40,281 bases of DNA from JANPEF01 sp046596055 (lineage in GTDB: Bacteria; Eisenbacteria; RBG-16-71-46; DASYSL01): positions 1-40,281 of the forward strand of contig JBKJNH010000240.1 in assembly GCA_046596055.1 (NCBI GenBank), read 5' to 3'. This document shows positions 1 through 5,727 of this stretch, piece after piece. Under the pieces are notes generated by a model, which made no database searches, was not told the DNA's origin, and saw only the letters and a program-made list of their open reading frames with translations. Position 1 is the first letter of the stretch. Every line of letters begins with the position of its first letter. A program made the position numbers and the translations under genes.

Positions 1-1117
1 AGACGAGGTCGAGCTCGGCGACCACCGTGGGGTCGGGCTCGATCGCCCGCCGGGCCGCCCGCGCCGCCTGCGCGTCCTCGCCCCCGAGCCGCGCCAGCGC
101 CCAGGCGGCCGCGCCCCGCACGACCGGATCCGCGTCACCGAGCGCGTTCGCCAACGCCGGCACCGCCGTGCGGTCCCCGCGATTGCCCAGCGCGATGCAC
201 ACGTTGCGCACGAAGCCCCCGCGCCCGGCGCGCAGGATCGCGCTGCCCTCGAACGTGCGGGCGAACGCGGCTTCGTCCAACGCGAGCCAGGCGACCAGCG
301 GCGTCGTCAGCAGGCCCGGGCGGGCACGCACCTCGTCGCTGCGTGCGGCCTCTGCGTAGCGATTCCACGGACAGGCGTCGAGGCAGTCGTCGCAGCCGTA
401 GATGCGTTCGCCGATCAAGGGGCGCATCTCGAGCGGGATCGCGGTCTTCAGTTCGATCGTCAGGTAGCTGATGCAGCGCCGCGCGTCGACGCGGTACGGC
501 TCGGGGATCGCACCGGTGGGGCAGGCGGCGATGCACTGCACGCAGGTGCCGCAACGACGTTCGGCGGGCGCGTCGGGTTCGAGCGCGCGGTCGAGGATCA
601 GCTCGCCGAGCACGAACCAATTCCCGAGCTCGCGGCGGATCAGGTTCGTGTGCTTGCCGACGAAGCCCACGCCCGCGCGCTCGGCCCACGGCCGCTCGAG
701 GATGGGGCCCGTGTCGACCGCGACGCGCACTTCGGCTCCCGGCAGCGCGGTGCGCGCGAAGCGGGCGAGTTCGCGCAGGCGCGAGGTGACGGCACGGTGG
801 TAGTCGCGACCGCGCGCGTAACGGGCGATGCCGGCGGCGGTGCCCGAAGGTTCGTCGGGGCGGTGGTAGTTCCAGGCGACCGAGAGGATCGAGCGCGCGC
901 CGGGCCACATCGCGCGCGGATGCGTGCGGTCCTCGCGCTGGCGCTCGAACCAGTCCAGCGCGCCGTGATCGCCGCGATCGATCCATGCCGCGAGACGATC
1001 GCCGGCCTCGTCCATCGTCGTGTCGTCGCCATCGAGACGGGCCACGCCGACGGCGGCAAAGCCCAGGCGCAGCGCCTCGGCCTTGAGCGCGGCGGTGACG
1101 TCGGCGACGTCGGTCAG
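1..1117 (-). CDS. queG: Epoxyqueuosine reductase QueG (3' end outside window)
   Basis: Catalyses the last step of queuosine biosynthesis, reducing epoxyqueuosine in tRNA to queuosine with a cobalamin and two [4Fe-4S] clusters. About 372 residues are visible and the frame runs off the left edge. Seen: the conserved block RVAVDTGPILERPWAER with the likely catalytic Asp, the ferredoxin-type motifs CGTCVQCIAACPTGAI and YGCDDCLDACPWN, and a C-terminal HEAT-like segment with helices rich in Ala/Leu, as in the usual ~380-residue enzyme. The homologous N-terminus (TDVADVTAALKAEALRLGF) has no ATG, GTG or TTG before it. The best start is CTG at 1117, overlapping the stop of the upstream phosphatase gene (CTGA), with a weak GGGG 9 nt upstream. 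The overlap implies translational coupling. Identity is near certain; the start is inferred. Confidence 0.93.
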   Translation of the reverse strand, partial: MTDVADVTAALKAEALRLGFAAVGVARLDGDDTTMDEAGDRLAAWIDRGDHGALDWFERQREDRTHPRAMWPGARSILSVAWNYHRPDEPSGTAAGIARYARGRDYHRAVTSRLRELARFARTALPGAEVRVAVDTGPILERPWAERAGVGFVGKHTNLIRRELGNWFVLGELILDRALEPDAPAERRCGTCVQCIAACPTGAIPEPYRVDARRCISYLTIELKTAIPLEMRPLIGERIYGCDDCLDACPWNRYAEAARSDEVRARPGLLTTPLVAWLALDEAAFARTFEGSAILRAGRGGFVRNVCIALGNRGDRTAVPALANALGDADPVVRGAAAWALARLGGEDAQAARAARRAIEPDPTVVAELDLV

Positions 1118-2739
1118 GCGGTGTTGCCCCGGTAGCGGAAGACGAGCGCGGTGATGTCGTCGGCCTGCGGGTATGCGCCGGCAAACTTGTGCACGCTGTC
1201 GACGAGGCGGTCGAGCACCTCGGAGGCCGGCGCATCGTGCGTGCCGGCGAGGCACTCCTTCAGGCGCTCCTCCTCGTACTGCTCGCCATGGGCGTTCAGG
1301 GCCTCGGTCACGCCGTCGCTGTAGAGGATGACGAGGTCGCCGGCCTCGAGCCGGATCTCCTCCTCCTCGTACGAGGCGTCGGGGAAGATGCCGACCATCA
1401 GCCCGCCCTTGTCCAGCGTCTCGAGCACGCCGTTCCTGCGCAGCACGTAGGTCGGGTTGTGCCCCGCGTTTGACACGCGCAGGCGCCCGTCGGGCTCGGC
1501 GATGGCGAAGGCGACGGTCGCGAAGCGCGATTGGATCGAGCGCCGCACCAGCGTGTGATTGAGCCGCTCGAGCGTGTCGGACGGCCCGGGCTCGTCCTCG
1601 GCGTGCGAGTTGAGGATGCCCTGGATCACGGCCGCCATGAGCGCGGCCGGCGGCCCCTTGCCCGACACGTCGCCCAGCGCGAAGCCGAGACGGCCGCCGG
1701 TGAGCTCGGTGTGCTCGTAGAAGTCGCCGCCGATGGCGCGGCAGGGCTCGGTCATCGCCGCGATCTCGAACGGTCCCGCGGCAAATCGCGCGGGCGGCAG
1801 AAGCGCGCGCTGGATCTCGGCCGCGATCTTGAGCTCGTTCTCCATCTTGTTCTTCTCTTCCACCTCGCGGTACAAGCGGGCGTTCTCGATCGCCACCGCC
1901 GCCTCGGCGGCCAACTGCTCGAACGCGGCGTGCAGATCCGCGTCCTCGAGCTTGCCCAGCCCGCCGCTGTCGACGTAGAGCACGCCGAGCGGCTGGTTGC
2001 CCGAACCACGGACCTTGGGAAGCGGCGCACAGAGCACCGAGCGGATGCCGTCGACCATCGTGTTCCGCCCGTCCGGCACCTCGTTCTCGAACACCAGGTG
2101 GCCGGATTCGAAGACGCGCGACGGCACGGTGTGGCTGCGGCGCACCGACTCGGCGTCGATCGTGCGGCGTCGTCGATCGCGCGCCATGCGGATGACAAGG
2201 CCCGTGCTGCCCGCGCCCTCGGGCGAGAGCATCACGAAGCCACGATCGGCGCTCGAGAGCGCCACTGCCTGGTCGACGACGATGGCGAGCACTTCCTCGA
2301 GCACGCGTCCTTCGGCCATCGCCTTGAGCGCCTGGCCGAGCAGGTTCATCGAGCGGCCGCTGACCTGGCCCCGCGTCTTCGCGTCCTCGGGCAGGGAAGG
2401 CGAGCCGATCGTGAACCGGCTGGTAATCTCGTCGGTGACGAGCTGGAACTCGATCGGCGGCCGGTGCGGCGAGCCGAAGTGCACGTGATCGCCGTGGGCC
2501 AGGCGGTGCGGGCCCTCGAGCTTCTTCTCGTTCACGTAGGTGCCGAACTTCGACCCCTTGTCGCGCAGAACGTATGCGGTGCCGTCCTGCGTGATCTCGG
2601 CGTGCTCGCGCGAGACGTCGCCCTCGGCGATGACGAGCTGGTTCTCAGGGAGTCGCCCGATCTTGAACGGGAACTGCTCGAGGACGCGGGCGACCTTGCC
2701 CTCGCCATCGGGAATCATCAGGCGTACGACTTCGGTCAC
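1114..2739 (-). CDS. FHA-GAF-SpoIIE (PP2C-type) serine/threonine phosphatase
   Basis: A cytosolic signalling phosphatase. Domains in order: FHA at about residues 5-100 (IGR, SREH, KGSKFGTYVN: the phosphothreonine-binding signature), GAF at about 150-290 (small-ligand or redox sensing, ending in AAVAIENARLYREVE), a short coiled linker, and a SpoIIE/PP2C phosphatase at about 310-540 with the metal-binding motifs AIGGDFY, GDVSGKG and LYSDGVTEA. No membrane segment. Such proteins usually act on anti-anti-sigma factors or in partner-switching; no anti-anti-sigma gene lies nearby, so the target is unknown. I chose GTG at 2739 because the FHA fold begins right after it and a GAGG sits 8 nt upstream. 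An in-frame ATG at 2829 would add 30 non-FHA residues and overlap the start of the divergent Nudix gene. Its stop overlaps the proposed queG start. Confidence 0.9.
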   Translation of the reverse strand: MTEVVRLMIPDGEGKVARVLEQFPFKIGRLPENQLVIAEGDVSREHAEITQDGTAYVLRDKGSKFGTYVNEKKLEGPHRLAHGDHVHFGSPHRPPIEFQLVTDEITSRFTIGSPSLPEDAKTRGQVSGRSMNLLGQALKAMAEGRVLEEVLAIVVDQAVALSSADRGFVMLSPEGAGSTGLVIRMARDRRRRTIDAESVRRSHTVPSRVFESGHLVFENEVPDGRNTMVDGIRSVLCAPLPKVRGSGNQPLGVLYVDSGGLGKLEDADLHAAFEQLAAEAAVAIENARLYREVEEKNKMENELKIAAEIQRALLPPARFAAGPFEIAAMTEPCRAIGGDFYEHTELTGGRLGFALGDVSGKGPPAALMAAVIQGILNSHAEDEPGPSDTLERLNHTLVRRSIQSRFATVAFAIAEPDGRLRVSNAGHNPTYVLRRNGVLETLDKGGLMVGIFPDASYEEEEIRLEAGDLVILYSDGVTEALNAHGEQYEEERLKECLAGTHDAPASEVLDRLVDSVHKFAGAYPQADDITALVFRYRGNTA

Positions 2740-2814
2740 GGCTGGAACCTCGACGGACGGAGACCACGGCTCGCAGATGGGGCATTCGAACAGCGCAGGC
2801 GAGGAGCCAACCGG

Positions 2815-2820
2815 TATCTT
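2815..2820 (+). promoter_or_regulatory. Candidate -10 box of the Nudix gene (leaderless)
   Basis: TATCTT, followed by exactly 7 nt and then the ATG at 2828. No ribosome binding site fits between box and start, so the transcript probably begins at or next to the ATG. No convincing -35 element is visible. Confidence 0.4.
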
Positions 2821-2827
2821 ACCCGAC

Positions 2828-3352
2828 ATGACTCCCTGGCTCTACTGCCCGCACTGCAGCGCCCCGCTCGAGCCCGGCGGTGAATGCCCCGCGTGTGGGG
2901 ACGGCCGCCTCCACCTTCGACGCACCGCGCCCGCGGTCGCGATGGCGGTGGTGGAGGCCGGAAAGGTCCTCCTCGTGCGCCGCAAGTACGAGCCGATGGT
3001 GGGCCACTGGGCGCTGCCGGCGGGCTTCATCGAGGGGCACGAAGCCCCGGCGGCAACGGCGCGGCGCGAGGCCGCCGAGGAAACGGGTCTGCTCATCCGT
3101 CCGACCGCGCTGCTGGGCGCGTTCTCCGGGGGTGGGCCCGAGGCGCGCGTTGTGCTGCTCGTCTACCGGGGCGTGGTCGAGGGCGGAGTGCTCGCCGCGG
3201 GTGATGATGCAAGTGATGCGGGGTTCTTTCCGCTCGACGCCCCGCCGGATCCCCTGGCCTACGGGCCGCACCGGCGTGTTCTCGACCTGCTTCGGACCGA
3301 CCCGACGGGCTGCGTTTCCGCGGTCCAAGCCGGGTGGCGTCGCAGTCGGTGA
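2828..3352 (+). CDS. Nudix hydrolase with N-terminal zinc ribbon
   Basis: A 174-residue pyrophosphohydrolase of nucleotide-linked substrates (ADP-ribose, NADH or similar). Residues 7-23 hold a two-pair zinc knuckle (CPHC at 7-10, CPAC at 20-23), as in NudC-like and ADP-ribose-type Nudix proteins. The complete Nudix box lies at 66-88: G66, E72, R80-E81, E84-E85, G87, matching GX5EX7REUXEEXGU. The substrate cannot be read from the sequence. Divergent from the FHA phosphatase; with the start used here for that gene, the 88-bp gap can hold both promoters. No downstream gene follows for 550 bp. Confidence 0.9.
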   Translation: MTPWLYCPHCSAPLEPGGECPACGDGRLHLRRTAPAVAMAVVEAGKVLLVRRKYEPMVGHWALPAGFIEGHEAPAATARREAAEETGLLIRPTALLGAFSGGGPEARVVLLVYRGVVEGGVLAAGDDASDAGFFPLDAPPDPLAYGPHRRVLDLLRTDPTGCVSAVQAGWRRSR

Positions 3353-3370
3353 TATTCTCGTCAAGTTATT

Positions 3371-3387
3371 GCAAATCAATGATTTGC
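3371..3387. repeat. Inverted repeat GCAAATCA-a-TGATTTGC
   Basis: A perfect 8-bp inverted repeat with a 1-nt centre in an AT-rich patch 19 bp after the Nudix stop codon. A third TGCAAAT follows at about 3391. It could be an operator or part of a degraded element; there is no T-tract for a terminator. Confidence 0.5.
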
Positions 3388-3640
3388 GGCTGCAAATGGC
3401 TGCCAGATCGGGGTTTCGATCGCCCCACGCCACAGCGAGATAATTGTTGCAAGGCGTAACGTCGCACCCTACGCTCGCCAACCAGCGGGCCAAGGAGTAC
3501 CGAAAAGATTTACCGGCAGAGTTCCACGAATTCCGCGCAAGTGGATCGCGCGCTCGTGCGAACTGCGCTGATTTTCGTGACTTCCCCGTGTCTCTTGTAA
3601 TGCCCGCAGTTCGCGGGCGCTGGAGCCTGCTCCGGGGATG

Positions 3641-3669
3641 GACTTCGGGGGGAGCCACCCCGGGCGGCT
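3641..3669 (+). repeat. 29-bp direct repeat, copy A
   Basis: Begins GACTTCGGGGGGAGCCA. It matches the copy at 3790-3818 at 26 of 29 positions. The inner part can fold as GAGCC-9 nt-GGCTC. Both copies are followed within about 30 bp by CTTGGGCC. Confidence 0.6.
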
Positions 3670-3695
3670 CTCAGTCTTCCCGCTCTTGGGCCATG

Positions 3696-3720
3696 GGCGT
3701 GATGAGTTCCGGATCACGCC
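3696..3720. repeat. Hairpin with 8-bp perfect stem
   Basis: GGCGTGAT and ATCACGCC separated by a 9-nt loop. It lies between the two 29-bp direct repeats and has no T-tract, so it is more likely part of an RNA or DNA structure than a terminator. Confidence 0.45.
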
Positions 3721-3789
3721 TCGAAGCCAAGGGCGACAGGGATGGAGTACGGGTCCGCGAGACGGACCGACAGGACGCCGGTCCGGTCT

Positions 3790-3818
3790 GACTTCGGGGG
3801 GAGCCATTCCGGCCGGCT
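3790..3818 (+). repeat. 29-bp direct repeat, copy B
   Basis: Begins GACTTCGGGGGGAGCCA, as copy A, and can fold as AGCC-9 nt-GGCT followed by GTTTTGTTCTT. That makes this copy also a possible weak intrinsic terminator reading rightward into mqnD. Confidence 0.55.
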
Positions 3819-3876
3819 GTTTTGTTCTTGGGCCGATTTGAACGCGTTGAGCGAGCATTCACGGGGACCTTCCGCG

Positions 3877-3882
3877 TACACT
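3877..3882 (+). promoter_or_regulatory. Candidate -10 box of mqnD
   Basis: TACACT within GCGTACACTGCC (3874-3885). The same 12-mer precedes the URO-D-like gene on the minus strand (29229-29240). The predicted transcript would have a leader of about 20 nt carrying GGAGG before the mqnD ATG. Confidence 0.45.
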
Positions 3883-3909
3883 GCCTTCGACCCCACGGAG
3901 GCTTTTTTC

Positions 3910-4785
3910 ATGTCCAACGCGACGACCACCACCGGCAGCACTGCGACCGACGCTCCCGTCCTGCGCGTCGGCCACAGCCCCGACCCCGACGACGCCTTCA
4001 TGTTCTACGGCCTCGCCCACGGCGCCGTGAAGATCCGCAACTACCGGATCGAGCACGTGCTCGAGGACATCGAATCGCTCAATCGTCGCGCCATCGCCCG
4101 CGACCTCGAGGTCACGGCGATCTCGGCGCACGCCTACCCGCGCGTCGCCGACGCGTATCACATTCTCGCCACTGGCGCGTCGATGGGCCGCGGCTACGGC
4201 CCGATCCTCGCCGCCAGGACGCCGATGAAGCTCGCCGACCTGCGCGGCAAGCGCGTCGCGATCCCCGGCCCGTGGACGACGGCCGCGCTCCTGACGTCGA
4301 TCTACGCCGAGGGTCACGTGCCCGTCGAGGTCATGTTCGACCAGGTGCCGCAGGCGATCCTGTCGGGCGAGGTCGATGCGGGCGTGATCATCCACGAGGG
4401 GCAGTTGACGTACGGCGGCATGGGCCTGCACAAGATCGTCGACTACGGCGAGCTGTGGGCCGCCGAGACCAACGGCCTGCCGCTGCCGCTGGGTCTCGAC
4501 GTCGTCCGCGCCGACCTCGGCCCCGAGCTCTGCAGGGAGATCAACCGCGGCCTGCGCGCCTCGATTGAGCACGCCCGCGCCAACCTCGAGCCCGCGATCG
4601 ACTACGCGCTCACCTTCGGCCGGGGCCTCGACCGTGAGCTCGGCAAGAAGTTCGTCGGCATGTACGTCAGCGAGGACACGGTGGACATGGGCCAGCCGGG
4701 GCGGGAGGCCCTGCGGCTCCTGTTCCAGCGCGGCGCCGAGAAGGGGTTGATTCCGGCGGTGCCGGAGCTGGTGGTGATCGACTGA
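3910..4785 (+). CDS. mqnD: 1,4-dihydroxy-6-naphthoate synthase MqnD
   Basis: Converts cyclic dehypoxanthine futalosine to 1,4-dihydroxy-6-naphthoate in the futalosine route to menaquinone; a cytosolic protein with a periplasmic-binding-protein fold. The 291-residue product has the family opening LRVGHSPDPDDAFMFYGL, the pocket region AISAHAYP, and VAIPGPWTTAALL and HEGQLTYGGMGLHKIVDYG, all typical of MqnD. I chose ATG 3910 because GGAGG lies about 8 nt upstream and the conserved domain starts about 20 residues later; a longer in-frame start at 3742 would translate the direct-repeat region. The downstream lipoprotein ORF overlaps its stop (TGATG). The other pathway genes lie 0.9-9 kb to the right on the opposite strand. 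Confidence 0.95.
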   Translation: MSNATTTTGSTATDAPVLRVGHSPDPDDAFMFYGLAHGAVKIRNYRIEHVLEDIESLNRRAIARDLEVTAISAHAYPRVADAYHILATGASMGRGYGPILAARTPMKLADLRGKRVAIPGPWTTAALLTSIYAEGHVPVEVMFDQVPQAILSGEVDAGVIIHEGQLTYGGMGLHKIVDYGELWAAETNGLPLPLGLDVVRADLGPELCREINRGLRASIEHARANLEPAIDYALTFGRGLDRELGKKFVGMYVSEDTVDMGQPGREALRLLFQRGAEKGLIPAVPELVVID

Positions 4786-5099
4786 TGTCCGGTGTGGGAA
4801 GGCGATTCACGGCGGGAGGGCTCGCACGAGTCCTCCCGTTGCTGTTGCTGCTGTGCACGCTCGCAGGCTGCTCCGAGGACGCAGAAGACTTCGCCGTCGC
4901 CCCGGGGCTCGTTCCGCGCGCGAGCCGGATCCTCCGGATCGAGCCGGGCGGGTTCTTCGCAGGGCGCACCTGCTGGGTCTACCTGCCCGCCGGTCACATG
5001 GAGCCGCGTCGCAGCTTCCCGCGCCCTGGCCACGGCCGCTACTCCCCGATGATCTTCACCAGCACGCGCTTGTCCCGCATGCCGTCGAACTCGCCGTAG
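4785..5099 (+). CDS. Short putative lipoprotein, coupled to mqnD
   Basis: A 104-residue ORF starting inside the mqnD stop (TGATG). Residues 1-29 form a lipoprotein signal: a basic n-region, a Leu-rich core and the lipobox LAGC, followed by SEDAEDFAVAP, a composition like the other lipoprotein of this window (35709). The remaining ~75 residues are Arg/Pro-rich and match no family I know. The last 61 nt run antisense into the 3' end of yjbQ, so the C-terminal part may be unselected or the frame may be decayed. The signal peptide makes an expressed gene plausible; function unknown. Confidence 0.55.
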   Translation: MSGVGRRFTAGGLARVLPLLLLLCTLAGCSEDAEDFAVAPGLVPRASRILRIEPGGFFAGRTCWVYLPAGHMEPRRSFPRPGHGRYSPMIFTSTRLSRMPSNSP

Positions 5100-5461
5100 A
5101 AGATCTGCTCCCACGTCCCGAAGTCGAGCTTGCCCGCGGTGATCGCCACGACGACCTCGCGTCCCATGACCTGGCGGCGCAGGTGGGCGTCGGCGTTGTC
5201 CTCGCCCGTGCGGTGGTGGTGGTAGGCAGTGGGGCTCGCGTCGTAGGGAGCGAGTTTCTCCAGCCACTTCGTGAAGTCGTGGTGCAGGCCGGACTCGTCG
5301 TCGTTGATGAACACGCTCGCGGTGATGTGCATCGGGTTGACGAGCACCAGGCCCTCGCGCACGCCGCTCTCGCGGATGGCGGCCTCGACCTCGGGCGTGA
5401 GGTTGACGAACGCGATCCGCGTCTTCGTGTGGACGGTGAGGACCTTGCGGTGGGATTTCAT
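5039..5461 (-). CDS. YjbQ family protein (secondary thiamine-phosphate synthase enzyme)
   Basis: A 140-residue cytosolic protein of the UPF0047/YjbQ family. Members show weak thiamine-phosphate synthase activity, but their physiological role is unclear. Seen: NPMHITASVFINDDESGLHHDF and AYHHHRTGEDNADAHLRRQVMG, holding the conserved His/Asp/Glu metal-site residues, then GTWEQIFYGEFDG. Full family length. ATG 5461 has AGGAG 7 nt upstream. The gene lies downstream of mqnC on the same strand, separated by a 266-bp gap full of palindromes, so it is probably not cotranscribed. Its 3' end overlaps the antisense lipoprotein ORF. Confidence 0.9.
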   Translation of the reverse strand: MKSHRKVLTVHTKTRIAFVNLTPEVEAAIRESGVREGLVLVNPMHITASVFINDDESGLHHDFTKWLEKLAPYDASPTAYHHHRTGEDNADAHLRRQVMGREVVVAITAGKLDFGTWEQIFYGEFDGMRDKRVLVKIIGE

Positions 5462-5504
5462 GGCGGGGCTCCTGGCGGGGGGCATTGGGGGGGGCGGCGG
5501 CGGG

Positions 5505-5522
5505 ACTTGCGCCGGCGCAAGT
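5505..5522. repeat. Perfect 18-bp palindrome ACTTGCGCCGGCGCAAGT, copy 1
   Basis: Perfectly self-complementary. Identical to the copy at 5537-5554, including flanking G on the left and T on the right; a 16-bp core recurs at 36597-36612. Confidence 0.85.
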
Positions 5523-5536
5523 TGGCGGGCCGCTCG

Positions 5537-5554
5537 ACTTGCGCCGGCGCAAGT
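5537..5554. repeat. Perfect 18-bp palindrome ACTTGCGCCGGCGCAAGT, copy 2
   Basis: Second copy of the same palindrome, 32 bp (about three helical turns) after copy 1, in the same orientation context. Confidence 0.85.
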
Positions 5555-5625
5555 TGTTCGAACTGGCGGAATCCGGCGCAAACGATTGCTGTACAGTACG
5601 TTAGATTGAATCAGGCAGATGCAAT

Positions 5626-5649
5626 TCAACATGCCCCGGGGCATGTTGA
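5626..5649. repeat. Perfect 24-bp palindrome around AACATGCCCCGGGGCATGTT
   Basis: Self-complementary over 24 bp. The same class recurs, with a longer stem and one mismatch, at 36515-36546. Confidence 0.85.
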
Positions 5650-5727
5650 TCGGCCACGCGCCAACCCAGCGACCCCCGCCCGCGCAAACTCGTCAGGCGC
5701 TCGCCCGCCCGGCCCGCCCCAGACACC

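Larger units (their letters stand above)
3353..3909. other. 557-bp gene-free stretch with hairpins and a direct repeat
   Basis: No frame here looks like a real protein. The first ~120 bp are AT-richer than the surroundings and contain an 8-bp inverted repeat (3371-3387). From about 3600 the DNA is rich in self-complementary pieces: GCCCGC/GCGGGC near 3602-3618, GGCGTGAT/ATCACGCC (3696-3720), GGTCCG/CGGACC near 3750-3770, and two copies of a 29-bp repeat (3641 and 3790), each able to fold as AGCC...GGCT. The last part holds the mqnD promoter. It could encode a structured RNA, be a remnant of a mobile element, or hold terminators. Confidence 0.5.
5462..5727. other. Intergenic cluster of palindromes between yjbQ and mqnC
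   Basis: Holds a run of G-tracts on the plus strand (about 5476-5504), two copies of an 18-bp perfect palindrome 32 bp apart, an AT-rich piece (about 5580-5625) with CTGTACAG, and a 24-bp perfect palindrome. No protein-coding frame is credible. It looks like a BIME-type composite repeat. Confidence 0.55.

Noticed and set aside
3371..3400. tRNA-like or attachment-site remnant (TGCAAATC pieces)
   Set aside because: No cloverleaf can be drawn, and no integrase or second copy is present in the window.
3444..3791. Plus-strand 115-codon frame in the gene-free stretch
   Set aside because: TTG start without a ribosome binding site, mixed composition, crosses a direct repeat and several hairpins; no recognisable domain.
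3714..4001. Minus-strand frames containing the repeated peptide RPxWLPPKS
   Set aside because: The repeat of the peptide is only the translation of the 29-bp DNA direct repeat read in two places; the frame continues antisense into mqnD.
5558..5625. Sigma-70 type promoter in the AT-rich piece between the palindromes
   Set aside because: Several weak TTGNNN/TANNNT pairs exist on both strands, but none with good spacing before yjbQ or another gene.
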